Positions 48,545 to 59,599 of a stretch of 64,000 nt of DNA are shown here, piece by piece. The notes under the pieces were generated by a model that worked only from the letters and a program-made list of their open reading frames with translations, did not search any database and was not told where the DNA came from. Source of the stretch: Melastoma dodecandrum (lineage: Eukaryota; Streptophyta; Magnoliopsida; Myrtales; Melastomataceae); assembly GCA_029817715.1 (NCBI GenBank), contig JARUPY010000099.1, positions 1-64,000 on the forward strand, in the 5' to 3' direction. How positions within the stretch are numbered: position 1 is the stretch's first letter; each line of letters begins with the position of its first letter. The position numbers and the translations under genes are program-made.

Positions 48545-51500
48545 ATGGCCCTGTCGAAAGAAATCATGGGCATTTCCTTAGCCGACGGATATTCCCTCCC
48601 CGGGTGTAGATTCAGGAGGAGGAATCAGTTCCCGACGACAACGGTTGTTGGGTTGAGGAAGAAGGTTGTCAGGGTTGCGGTTGCTGCGGTCAGCGGGGAC
48701 CTGGTCAAGTCGGCTTCGTCTTCGGCGGCGGTTTCTGTCCCCGGGAGCGGCGACGGGGCCAAGTTTAAGGTTAGAGTGGTGGTGACAGTACGGCAGAAGA
48801 AGAAGGTGGATTTAAAGGAGAGGATCGCCAAGCAGGTGGATGCCATGGCTGACATGGTCGGTCGGAACGTCGTGTTGCAGCTCGTCAGCACCGAGATCGA
48901 CCCAAGTGAGCAGATCCTCGGATTCTGTTCGGTTGATTGTTTCTGCCTTGCGGGTACCTGATATTTGCGGCGCTCCGCCTTTTTGTGCGTTGTTTTGTTG
49001 TTAGAGACGAAGGGGCCGAAGAAGAGCAACGAGGCGGTGCTCCGGGACTGGTCGAAGAAGACAAAGGCGAAGGCGGTACGGGTCCACTACGCCACAGAGT
49101 TCACCGTCGGTGCCGACTTTGGCGTCCCAGGGGCAATCACAGTGGCGAACAAGCATCAGAAAGAGTTCTTCCTTGAGACCATGACGATTGAGGGGTTCCC
49201 CTCCGGTCCCGTCCACTTCCCCTGTAACTCCTGGGTTCAAGCCTCAAAGGATCATCCAGGCAATAGGATCTTCTTCTCCAACAAGGTAAAAATATTGATT
49301 AAACTGAATCAAATTCCATAACCTTAATTTCTCACGAATGGTGTCGTTCGATTTTTGTGGGAATTTTGGTGTCAAAGTTAGGTATTTGGAAAGTCAGGAG
49401 TCAAGTTGCAAAACTTGATGACTGGTTCTTACAAGAAAGACAAACTAATACATTTTTTATTTGAACCATTGTACCTGCGATTCCATTAATGTAGATTGAC
49501 TAGTCCTCCAACGGCCATAATTATTGGTTTTGACAATTCGGTGTTTAGAAGTCACAAGGACAGAATGATCTGTGCTTAAGGTGACCTATGAAGGAGGCGT
49601 TAGTATGGCTTGTGATCCTGGTACTTGGATCTTATCATTGATAAATTCATTTTGATTCTGTATTGGCAGCCGTATTTACCATTGGAGACACCTGCGGGAC
49701 TCAAAGCGATGAGAGAAGAGGAGCTGAGGAGCCAGAGGGGCGACGGAAAGGGCGTAAGGAAATTATCCGATAGGATCTACGACTTTGACGTTTACAATGA
49801 CTTGGGGAACCCAGACCGTGGCATAGATTTCGTCAGGCCGACCCTCGGAGGGCCTGAGATTCCATACCCTCGACGATGTCGCACCGGTCGTGCCCCCAGC
49901 GATACTGGTCAGTTCGCCATGTTGACCAACTGTGGAGAAAGCCTAACATTTATGGCGAAAATTCCACATTGGCGTATATGACTTTTGAAGATTCTTTATT
50001 TTTACATGCATTCACATTGATTCATTTCCTATGTTTCGGTTGACTTTAGAAAATGATATGTTTCGGTTGACTTTAGAAAAATGATTAACACCTGTCCGGT
50101 TACTATTTTTATCAATTTTTTACTATGATTCCGGCGGTGCGCCCATTGTCTGATCGCACGAGGACGAGTCGGCGAACGCTGTTTGTGTCCTTATGTTTGA
50201 TTGGCTCTGTAGCTGAATTCTGTATGTTTTTGCAGACATTAATGCTGAGAGCAGGGTGGAGAAGCCGCTGCCAATATACGTGCCGAGGGATGAGCAGTTT
50301 GAGGAAATCAAGCAGGACGCATTCTCCTTTGGGAGGCTTAAGGCCGTCCTCCATAACTTGTTGCCATCCATAAAGGCTAGCATCTCGAAAAACCATGACT
50401 TAAAGGCATTCTCCGATATCGATGCCCTCTACAAGGAAGGGCTGCTGTTGAAGCTGGAATTGAAGGATGAACTCTTTCAGAAGCTCATGTTCCCGAATCT
50501 TGCTCGGGAATTGAGTCAGGGGATTCTTACCTATGATACCCCCAAAATCATCTCCAGTATGTACATTTAACTTGTCAGATAGGCCTAACTAGATGAGAGA
50601 GTACGGCTGTTGATAGAGTTGTCGGTGTTGTGCAGAGGATAAGTTTGCGTGGCTGCGAGATGACGAGTTTGCCCGTCAAGCGATTGCTGGTGTTAACCCT
50701 GTCTGCATAGAGAGGCTCAAGATTTTCCCGCCGGAGAGTAAACTTGATCCCGGGATTTACGGAGACGTGAGCTCTGCTCTGAGGGAAGAACATATAATCG
50801 GACATCTTCACGGCATGACTGTCCAACAGGTAAAAATTCCTGTCGGAATCCGTTTATTCACCGAATATGAACATGACTAGTTTGTCATGGCGACTGTTTT
50901 GACGTTCCAAATTAAATTGCAGGCGATTGATGAGAACAAGCTCTTCATCGTCGACCACCATGACACCTACCTCCCGTTCCTCGATCAGATCAACGCTCTT
51001 GATGGCCGTAAATCTTATGCGACTCGGACTATCTACTTCTTAACTCCTCATGGGACCCTGAAACCAATTGCGATCGAGCTCAGTCTTCCTCCGCAAGGAC
51101 CCAGTTCTCGGTCGAAGCGTGTGATCACACCGGCCGTAGATGCCACCACGAACTGGATGTGGCAGCTTGCAAAGGCCCACGTCAATGCCAATGATGCTGG
51201 CGTTCACCAACTCGTGAATCATTGGTGAGTAAAAGACCATGTCTGTCCTAATCGACGAGTTAAATCTTGCCGCAAATCATTCCCCTGAGGTAACGGAGAT
51301 GGATTTGTGTTCTGCAGGTTACGAACACATGCTTGTCTGGAGCCGTTCATATTGGCAGCCCACCGTCAATTGAGCGCAATGCACCCAATATACAAGCTGT
51401 TGGACCCGCACATGCGATACACGCTCGAAATCAACGTTTTGGCTCGGCAGAGCCTGATCAACGCAGATGGGGTCATCGAGTCGTGTTTCACTCCGGGCCG

Positions 51501-52421
51501 CTACTGCATGGAAATCAGCGCGGCTGCGTATAAGAACTTTTGGCGCTTTGACCAAGAGGACCTGCATTCGGATCTAATCAGGAGGTGCTCAAATATTGAC
51601 GACTGACTTCAGGAGAAATATAATAGATTGTTGCGTGAAGCTAAACATTAATGTTTCAATGCAGAGGAATGGCGGTGCGTGATCCAACACAACCTCATGG
51701 TCTGAAGCTCGTGCTTGAAGACTACCCTTATGCTGCAGATGGTCTACTTGTCTGGTCTGCGATCGAGAACTGGGTGAGGACCTATGTCAGCTACTACTAC
51801 CCTAGCTCGAGTGTGGTCTCAAACGACCGGGAGCTTCAAGCCTGGTACGGAGAGTCCGTCAATGTCGGTCATGCCGACCTCCGTCACGCGGAGTGGTGGT
51901 CGCAGTTGGCCACTCCAGAGGATCTCGTCTCCATCCTCACGAAGCTGATCTGGCTTGCATCGGCACAGCACGCGGCTCTTAACTTTGGCCAATACCCTTA
52001 TGGGGGTTTCGTCCCTAACCGACCACCCCTCATGAGAAGACTTATCCCACATGAGGGTGACCCCGACCACGACAACTTTGTCGCGGACCCACAAAGGTAT
52101 TACCTCTCTGCTCTCCCAAGCCTGCTACAGGCGACCAAGTTCATGGCGGTGGTCGACACACTGTCGACCCACTCGCCTGACGAGGAGTACCTAGGGGAGA
52201 GGCAGCAGCCGTCAACATGGACGGCCGACAGGGACATGGTCGAGGCGTTCTTCGAGTTCTCAGCAGAGGTGAGGAAGGTCGAGAAGGAGATCGAGAGAAG
52301 GAACTCAGACCCCAAGCTCAGGAACAGGTGCGGGGCCGGCGTCCTGCCATATGAGCTACTCACAGCGAGCTCGGAGCCCGGGGTAACGTGCCGAGGTGTG
52401 CCTAATAGCGTGTCGATATGA
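48545..52421 (+). CDS. LOX3: 13-lipoxygenase, chloroplastic, LOX3/LOX4 type
   Basis: Linoleate/linolenate 13S-lipoxygenase, the entry step to jasmonate in plastids. Eight exons: 48545-48905, 49005-49285, 49670-49907, 50236-50556, 50636-50829, 50923-51224, 51318-51584, 51665-52421; all phases agree, 906 residues. The N-terminus MALSKEIMG, followed by a basic Ser/Val-rich stretch, is a transit peptide. A PLAT/LH2 domain follows (to about 230), with HFPCNSWVQ. The catalytic domain has iron-ligand histidines in the HWLRTHAC / [11 protein letters not shown] region, a further ligand region at [17 protein letters not shown], and the C-terminal Ile carboxylate (GVPNSVSI). The start and end match Arabidopsis LOX3/LOX4 better than LOX2, from memory. 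It appears functional. Its 3' half was copied into the pseudogenes downstream. Confidence 0.95.
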
Positions 52422-53560
52422 GGGAAACAATAGTCCATGAAAACGAGGTTGCTGCTTTAACAAAACTAATTATCCGTTTTATCTTGGTTGGTGCCTTTAA
52501 TTGCTTGATGTAAAAGTAGAAACAATCATGTTGATAGCTTGTTCATATGGAGTAGCAATTCAAGTAGTGGTTGATATATACATTCCCAACCGAATATGGT
52601 GGAACTTCTCGGGTATTAATGTTTAACCAAGAATCCATCATATTATTCACATTTACGTTATTACGCTCTAAAACTCGTTCCAACGTGTTACTTAAATTTG
52701 CACCCTTGTGGTAATGTGTTTTTTTCTTTACGAAAATATTTTTCATAGGACATTTATTTTTAAAATTTTTAAAATAATGTCATGAATTTAATTTTTATAG
52801 AGCCGAGTTCGTTCTTCAAGGAAGTCGACTTTTAAAATACTAAGTTCATGATATTTAATATTTTATGACATGATATAACCCGAGTAGTCACTTGTCTAAA
52901 ACGTGAACTATTTTCACAACGAACGCTAATTAGTGCTCTTCGTAATCGTGGGAGCTCCGCATACTTGTTTGAACTATCTTTTTTGTCGAGGCAGCACGAA
53001 CGTCTTACTTCTACGTTCATGGCTCATTTCTTAAGCATGGATCCCTGTTGGGATGTATTGATTTTTTCATTTTCAAAGTAAGACTCCCCCCACAACACAT
53101 CGACCTCTTCGGGGACGTGGTAAGAGTCAAGTGCTACAAAGATATCGATATAATAGAATAGCCCAATACCGAATTCATTCGATAGATTCAATTTCACAAT
53201 TGTTAGCTCAAGAATTAAGGACGTCGTACTAGTGGAGGCATGATATGCTTATCGACGTGATCTCGTCGGAGGCTCTTATCGAATCGAGTTCGTCTCAGGA
53301 GAGTTGTTAAGGCGAGTCCTCCGTGGGATGATTAAGAACGTGATCAAGATAAAGTTTCTTACAGGAAAAATTATTCATCGAGAGATTTCACTTCCATGAG
53401 TTAATTATTGCATGAAAACCACAGGACAGAGTAACAATAAGTCAGCAACACTTGAAAAGAAAGAACTTACATGTATCCATGTAAGACTTATTAGCGAGAC
53501 TTTCTCGATGGTACAAGCGGACATCCGGCCGCACGCGTCTCCTCAGAAGGAGGAGATTAT
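52422..53560. other. LOX 3' flank and AT-rich spacer
   Basis: The first about 100 bp (GTCCATGAAAACGAGGTTG, AACAAAACTAATTATC) is the LOX 3' UTR. Its homologue follows the LOX fragments at 58741 and 61884, showing that flank was duplicated too. The rest shows no gene. Confidence 0.6.
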
Positions 53561-53896
53561 TCAACAAACGATAGTGGCAGCACCCCTGATACCGCAGCCA
53601 GCGGCCGCTGATGTCATGTAGAGTGGATCGATGCCTTTCACGGGAAGCCTGGTCTTGATAAAGCAAAAGCACGACGACGCGTTGATGGTTCTCAACATTG
53701 AGCAGCATGGTTTTGATTCTTTGGATGACTTTCTCGTGGAGGGAATGCAACTAGTAAGAGGATTGAAATCAAACTTGATGCAATCAAAATTGACAAGGTC
53801 GCCCAACTGAGCCGTGGTGTCAATAGCACAGTTTGCCATCACCATCAAGATCAGAGCAGCCGTCAGTACCATCTTCTTACTAGATGAGGCTGCCAT
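53561..53896 (-). CDS. Eight-cysteine lipid-transfer-like protein (DIR1-like nsLTP), copy 1
   Basis: Secreted protein of 111 residues starting MAASSSKK, with a hydrophobic signal peptide to about residue 30. The mature part has the eight-cysteine signature C-x(n)-C-x(n)-CC-x(n)-CxC-x(n)-C-x(n)-C (SKPCC, SSCFCF, AAGCG, TIVC). The spacing with LPVKGIDP before Cys7 fits the DIR1-like lipid-transfer class (hydrophobic pocket for lipids; in Arabidopsis DIR1 acts in systemic resistance). An upstream in-frame Met at 53968 gives an extra 24 residues without a good signal peptide, so the shorter start is preferred. It is distantly related to the two identical copies at 59148 and 62291. Confidence 0.85.
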   Translation of the reverse strand: MAASSSKKMVLTAALILMVMANCAIDTTAQLGDLVNFDCIKFDFNPLTSCIPSTRKSSKESKPCCSMLRTINASSCFCFIKTRLPVKGIDPLYMTSAAAGCGIRGAATIVC

Positions 53897-55107
53897 CTCT
53901 GTCTCGAGAAAAGATTTCGTAACGCTTGAAGCCCGGTGACGACGACAATATCTGTAGATTGTAGTCACTATAGTTTGGTTTCCTTAATCACTATCATTAC
54001 GAATATTTAAAGTAAGGAAGTACATTCATGGAAGGCATAAAGATCGATGGTGGTTTGGAAATGCGAATTTTTTATGTAAATATTCGGTTATTTTGTACAT
54101 TGAAATCATTACCACATCGTTGACCATGGCTGGAAATGCGAATTCTGTACAGATATTCAGTTGTTTTGTACATTAAAATCATTACAGCATTGTTGGTCAA
54201 ACATTGTTTGGTACACAACAACAATGTTGTGTTGCTTTGGACTTTAAATGCCAATTCGTCCTCGTGTACATGATATGATATTCGCATTTCCAGCCTAGAA
54301 TGACGAGGACCAAATCAGTCATACGAACCAGCCAACAATCATTCCCTTAGGTTTAGGAAAGATATCATTGGGGAAACACATGGAATAAAGAAGAGATTGA
54401 CAGAAGACCGCATTCCCATTTGACGCAGACAAAAATGGCGATAGAAATGTGTTGATATTATTCGACTTCAGATATGGAAATGCTTCATTGGTTCTAGGAA
54501 TGCCCTGAAACATGGTAATTAAAAATCATACAATAGTATATTATAAGAACGAAAGGCTCTAATAAGTCGGAATCAAGATATGCGAGCTTTGTACGAAATT
54601 AAGGTTTGGTAGCAAAAAAAAAATCGCAAAATAGTGTCCTCGTTTTTAATTTACTCGAAATATCGTCCTTACAATACGGTCGAGAACCCTGCCAGTCAAT
54701 TTACAAATAAATCGCGGTTCCTAACTACGCCTTAGGTAGAATTGAGGAAAGACGGGGTTGGGAACATGCAAAAATTTTTTCTAAGTCTGTGAAAGACGCG
54801 GTTGGGAACCCTTTCTGTTAATGGTCGGATTCTCAACCGTGTCACTTAGAAAAAAAATATGTGTGAAAGTCACGCGGTCACCAATCTCGTCTTTATCTAA
54901 TTACACGTAAGGCACGGTTGGGAACCATGTCTTTTTTTGTAAATGAAGTGGCGCGGTCGGAATAGTACCTTGGGAGAGTTTGCAAACTCGAACTGCATTT
55001 CTTAAATTGTTTTTCAAAATTAACCATATTTTGGTACATAGCTCCATGATATGTTGTTATATTTAATTTACCACAACTAGGTTTGACATAATAAAACAAG
55101 TCGCAGA
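53897..55107. other. Spacer with a short imperfect repeat
   Basis: Two imperfect copies of an about 75-bp segment (GGAAATGCGAATT..TATTCxGTTxTTTTGTACATT) lie at about 54056-54130 and 54131-54200. An inverted piece (GATATTCGCATTTCCAGC) is at 54278-54296. At about 54660-54960, CGGTTGGGAACC-type words recur. No gene seen. Confidence 0.5.
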
Positions 55108-55301
55108 CGATGTATAAAGTGCTCCTCGACAACCATGACACCTACCTCCCCTTCCTTTGTTGTATCAATGCTATCGATTTCTGAAAATATTTTGCGACGT
55201 GTTTTATCTGCTTCTTAATTCCTCAGGGAACCCTAATACCAATTGCAATTGAGCTCAGTCTTCCTCCGCAATGACCCAGTTCTGGGTCGAAGTGCGTGGT
55301 C

Positions 55302-55706
55302 ACTCCTGTAGAAATTGTGTGTCGAGGTGCTCTTCACCTAAAAGCTAGCAAATGTATGTCGGGTCCCAACTCTATATATGCATTGGCGGGGTCGGGCGCC
55401 CTCGTTCTGAATCTCTGTCTTACGGAACAAATCTGACTTTAATACCATGTAGAAATTGTGTCGGGGTAGCCCTTCACCTAAAAGCTAGCAATTAGGTGAG
55501 GGGCAAAAAATCTTTATCCGGGGGTCGGGCGCCCTTGTACGTAATCTTTGTCCGACGGGACGAATCTGGCTCTGATCCCATGCATAAATTGTGTGTCGGG
55601 ATACCCTTCACCTAAAAGGTAGCAATTAGATGAAGGATCCCAACTCTTTATATGCATTGGCCCAGGCCTTTATCTATCATGTGTGGGACTATTTCCCAAC
55701 AACTCC
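55302..55706. other. 5-bp target-site duplication (ACTCC) flanking the insertion
   Basis: ACTCC at 55302-55306 and 55702-55706 flanks the insert. The functional LOX has this stretch once, as CACACCGGCC, so the insertion point lies inside exon 6. Confidence 0.85.
55307..55701 (-). mobile_element. TRIM-like nonautonomous LTR retroelement with three LTR-like units
   Basis: A 395-bp insert begins TG and ends CA on the plus strand. Read on the minus strand, a first LTR of 121 bp (55701-55581; starts TGTTGGGAAATAGTCCCACA, contains ATATAAAGAG) is followed directly by TGGGATCAGAGCC, a near match to the initiator-tRNA-Met primer site TGGTATCAGAGCC. Then come a spacer, a 5'-shortened LTR ending at 55448, a second degenerate primer site (TGGTATTAAAGTC), another spacer, and a third LTR end at 55307. 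There is no coding capacity. This is the arrangement of tandem-arrayed TRIM elements. Family name unknown. Confidence 0.8.
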
Positions 55707-56010
55707 GGCCTTAGATGAGACCACGAATTGGATGTGGCGGCTTGCAAATACCCAGTCAATGCTGGTGTTCACCAGCTCGTGAATCACTGGTGAGGAAAAA
55801 ACTATGTTTGTCCTAATCAACGAGTTAAATCTTGCCGTACGATCATTCCCCTGAGGTAACAGAGATGGATTTGGTTCTGCAGGTTATGAACACATGCTTG
55901 TCTGGAGCCGTTCATATTGGTAGCCCACCGTCAATTGAGCTCAATTCACCCGATAGACAAGCTGGTGGACTCGCACATGCGATGCACGATCGAGATCAAT
56001 GTTTTGTGAA

Positions 56011-57603
56011 GACAACTAGTGTCGACCTTGGGAAGAACTTAACGGTTGGGGAGGATGGCTATCGCGTCCGAAGTTGGTGCTGGAGGCAAGGATAGGCGGC
56101 TGGGAGGTAGGGATTGTAGATCTGACTGATGCGCTACAACGACGACGAAATGCACGAACGAGCAAACCGAAGGAAACGAAAGGATAAAACTCGGATTGCC
56201 GTTGGATTCAGTCGAAGCATCACCAAAACTACGAGGGTTGAACGTCTCACAACTGATACAGAAATACCACTAATTATGGGAACGTTCAGATAAATCTCCC
56301 ACGCTTGGAATCCAACAAAAGTTGCGCAATTCGTGCAAGAACTTGATGGCCGTTAAATTTGGATAAAAGGTTCAAAATGTTCAATCTTAACCTAAACAAA
56401 ATAGTCTTATTTATAGAAGACCAGAAATGGGTAACCCTAACTCTCCATTAGGTCCAAAATAGTAAAAACTAGAAGTTAATTAAAACAAATCAAAAATAAA
56501 AAACTAAGAAAACTGGGCATGACGTCGGCTGGGTCGTCCGTCAACAAATCCCGGCCTTGCGCGCTCTCGTGAATCCTTCATCGATTGAGTTAGATTTTTT
56601 GAGAAAATCTTCCCGGTGTTTGATTTTCCTGGGAGAATCTTTGATGGAGTTAGATTTTTTCAATCGTCAAGCAGAATCCTCTATCCACTATCGACTAGGA
56701 GAATCCTTCGATTGAGTTAGATTCTCTTTCTCTTAGTCGACTAAATTAGATTTTTTCGGTCCATGATAAGATTTTTATCATTAACTAATTTGACAAATTA
56801 GATTTTTCTTGGATGCCTTAACTATTACAAATCACAATCAACGGGTAAAAATTATCTGGTGTAAACATTTACTCCCTTACGACCATTAATGAAGAGATTT
56901 TCTCTGAATTAATCGCTGTCATCTTTTTCTAATCGGAAGGAAAAAATTTCTGGCGTAATCAACTGGAAAGATTTTCGCCTTCCAATCAATGGACTAAAAA
57001 GATTTCTTTTTTTTTCAAAGATTCTCTTCCTAATTAATCAGCATTTATTCATCTACTAGTTGAGACTCAATCAACTTAAGTAAACTAGTCGATTGTCTTT
57101 TATTACAACAATACTTTAAATAAAGGAAATATTGAAAAATTAACTTGGTCCAAAACCACTATTTTTCAAGGAAAGTTTTGTCCTTTGTCGATGAATCAAA
57201 ATGTCGTACACCACCTCGTAATTAATTTTTTCGAATAATGTAATATTTTTAGTCGATTGAATTTGCAGAGTGTCGTATATTCGTCGATTGCCCTTAACAA
57301 TCATATGTCGAATGTTACCTGAAACATGCGTTTTTACCGTTATGAATGGCATGACTAGTTCATTTGACAAGATTTTGGAAGTGGATAAGAATTTGCGGAG
57401 AGTTACATAGTTTTGAATCACTCTCGGCGGTAATTTGTCGGGTTTTCATATGAACATGCATCGGAGTAAGAACCACCAAACACAAAGTCATCAAACGGAG
57501 GGTTTCAAATTTCCGACATATTTTCTAGTCGCTCCGTTATACTAAGGGGACAATTTTCATAGTTATTTACGCTTCCGATTCTCGGAGGGTAATTTTTCAT
57601 GCC
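56011..57603. other. Spacer with dispersed repeat family
   Basis: About 56590-56800 carries the GTTAGATTTT, GGGAGAATC and TAGTCGACTAA repeat family in the orientation opposite to the 45-kb copy. No gene was recognised. Confidence 0.5.
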
Positions 57604-57900
57604 TCATCAGCGTCGAATGATCAAACAAACCCTTCATCGTAGAAGGGATCATCGTCCCACCCACCGAACCAAAAATGTGTTGACATTTCGCATATTCACA
57701 CAAAACTTGTTTTCGACTCCCATCGTTGTCGCCAAAAACGTATTTTGCCGACGAAACACGTCGCAACATAACGGGGACTAACACATGATTAAAGAAATGT
57801 GAACGCCAGGACTTTAAACAAATAAGAACAAAAGCACACGAAATACTTACTTCCATTTATGGGAAATAGAGTACAAGGAGACAACCAAACAGCCGTTCGG
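57560..57900 (-). mobile_element. Possible gypsy-type leader remnant at the start of the tandem units
   Basis: On the minus strand TTTTTGGCGACAACGATGGG (about 57738-57719) resembles the TTTGGCGAC..GGGGA leader that follows the 5' LTR in many plant Ty3/gypsy elements. The same stretch recurs near 60940 with two base differences. A short open frame here has no known domain. Low certainty. Confidence 0.35.
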
Positions 57901-58452
57901 GGTCTTTGAATGATTGTCTTGTTACAAGAGATTTTCTAAATATTGTACAGAGATTCTACCATAAAACTAAGATAAAGACAAAGTGTCTGACTAGAGAATC
58001 TTCAGTTATGGTTATTCGTCATCTTTAACTTGCATTCTTCAGTTATCTTCAATTTCGCCACGTTTTAATTGTGATCTTCCACGTGTAAAATCTTATCTTT
58101 AATATTATCCCAGTGTTCTACTGATTACATTCTCTAAGTTCTCCGAAGTTAGATTTTCTCTATCGATTGGGAGAATCCTCGAATTGAAGGATCTTCTATC
58201 GACTACATTCTCTGCATCGAGGGGAGAATGCTTCATCGACTGTGATAGATTTTCTCCATAAGGGAGAATCTTCCAATGGAGTAAATTTGTTTTAGAGGAC
58301 CCCATTGGAGTTAGATTTTCTCCTTCGACTAGGAGAATCCTCCTGGATTTATATTTTTTCCATCGAAAGCGACTTAACTATTATATTCGTCGATTGTGAT
58401 CTACTCAAATCACAATCGATGGCCCAAAATTATCTGGTGTAAATATTCTCCA

Positions 58453-58741
58453 CTCTTTTATGCCTGCGACATGCTACCAAGTTCAAGGCAGTTGTCGACA
58501 TGCCATCGAGCCACTCGCCCGACAAGGAGTACCTTGGATAGAGGCAGCATCCATCGACATGGACAGCCGATGGGGATATGGTTTGGAGTTCTCAGCAGAG
58601 ATTAGGCAGATCGAGAGGAAGAAATTCGACAACGAGCGAAGGAAAAAGTGCAGGGTAGGCGTCCTGCCTTACGAGGTCTGCACACTGAGCTCTGATCACT
58701 GTGTGACTCGCCGAGATGTGCCTAATAGCATGCCGATATGA
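58453..58741 (+). pseudogene. LOX 3'-end pseudogene, unit 1
   Basis: It corresponds to the last third of LOX exon 8 and 3' UTR. Recognisable pieces are GCTACCAAGTTCAAGGC, the THSPDEEYL region, FSAEIRQIE, GVLPYE and the terminal PNSMPI followed by TGA. The upstream exons are missing, the frame shifts near 58480 and 58560, and a TAG lies at the EEYL-equivalent site. Confidence 0.88.
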
Positions 58742-59147
58742 AAGGAGCAACAATCCATACAACGAGGTTGTTGCTATAACAAAACTAATTATCTGTTATT
58801 CTGGACCTTTTATTGTTTGATGTAGACAATAGAAAAAATTTGCGTGGATAGTTCATGTGAATGAGCAATTCATGTAAAATCCGATAGATTAACCTGAATG
58901 ATTAGAATCATCAGGTATTAGTGTTTATGAAAAGAGTACATACCAAGAATTCAACATATTTATATTATCATAGTTTACATGGCATTATGACTGAAATAAG
59001 CACACATGGAAGTCTCACGTCATTACATAAGACAATCATCAGACACCGGTAGGAAAAGATGAAGTTACTAGCTTATTCATTTACCGCGTTAAAGCTCCGG
59101 CGAAAGCAGAGTCGGCCGCGGTGGTTGTTTTTAAGGTCACCCCAGGC

Positions 59148-59468
59148 TTAGAGACACGCGAAAGGGGTCGGAATATAACACTTGGTCGCGATTGAAAGGA
59201 TGAGCATCGGGTCTAACCCTTGGACGGGCAGCTTTAACAGTGGGTCCAGCCGGAACACGCAGAAGCAAGACAGGTCGACAGATTTCAGCATCGTGCAGCA
59301 AGGACCCGGAGGTTTTGGATTTTTAGTCGTCACGTCTGGTAAGCAACTAAAAAATGGGCCGACAGACAAGCCGCATCCGTCAAACAAGCTGGCGCTAGCT
59401 ATGTTAGCAAAGAGTGCCACCATCAAAGCAAGCACCACTGCGATCGTCACTTTCCCTGAGTTTGCCAT
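59148..59468 (-). CDS. Eight-cysteine lipid-transfer-like protein (DIR1-like), copy 2
   Basis: 106 residues starting MANSGKVTIAVV, with a signal peptide to about residue 23 (ANIASAS). The mature part carries eight cysteines in nsLTP order: DGCGL, FFSC, PGPCC, SCFCVF, TKC, FAC. The KNPKPPGPCC and LPVQGLDP segments fit the DIR1-like class. The frame is open and the protein is identical to that encoded in unit 2, indicating very recent duplication. A TATA-like box lies about 100 bp upstream. Likely secreted and lipid-binding; no direct evidence for expression. Confidence 0.87.
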   Translation of the reverse strand: MANSGKVTIAVVLALMVALFANIASASLFDGCGLSVGPFFSCLPDVTTKNPKPPGPCCTMLKSVDLSCFCVFRLDPLLKLPVQGLDPMLILSIATKCYIPTPFACL

Positions 59469-59562
59469 GCTGAAAATCACAACGTTTCACTTGTTCTTTC
59501 TTTTCCTTCTACCGATGGGTTGGCGAATTCAGTGTGATCCCTGTGACTCGCGACTGCAAACC

Positions 59563-59571
59563 TTTTATATA
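59563..59571 (-). promoter_or_regulatory. TATA box of LTP copy 2
   Basis: The minus strand reads TATATAAAA about 95 bp upstream of the ATG. Confidence 0.6.
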
Positions 59572-59599
59572 GGAAGAATGTCTACCGTGAGACACATAA

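Larger units (their letters stand above)
55108..56010 (+). pseudogene. Lipoxygenase pseudogene fragment interrupted by a TRIM-like element
   Basis: It corresponds to LOX exon 6 (GACAACCATGACACCTACCT through GAGCTCAGTCTTCCTCCGCA), the end of exon 6 (CACCAGCTCGTGAATCACTG), intron 6 including CTTGCCGTACGATCATTCCC, and the beginning of exon 7 (GAACACATGCTTGTCTGGAG). Similarity to the functional gene is high, but stops and frameshifts abound and exons 1-5 and 8 are absent. Retention of the intron shows a DNA-level segmental copy, not a retrocopy. Homology ends at about 56010. Confidence 0.9.

Noticed and set aside
55307..55701. Cassandra-type TRIM carrying 5S rRNA-like sequence
   Set aside because: No 5S A-box, IE or C-box arrangement was seen in the LTR units.
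55307..55701. CRISPR-like spaced repeats
   Set aside because: Plant nuclear sequence. The repeats are long, imperfect and bounded by LTR ends and a target duplication.
57563..57856. Conserved minus-strand open frame repeated at 60788-61060
   Set aside because: Conserved only because the whole unit is duplicated. The start differs, no domain was recognised, and it overlaps a leader-like retroelement sequence.
58396..58605. Small genes in the tandem units at 58.4 and 61.5 kb (plus strand)
   Set aside because: They are frames inside decayed LOX exon 8, with clear matches to the intact gene in another frame.
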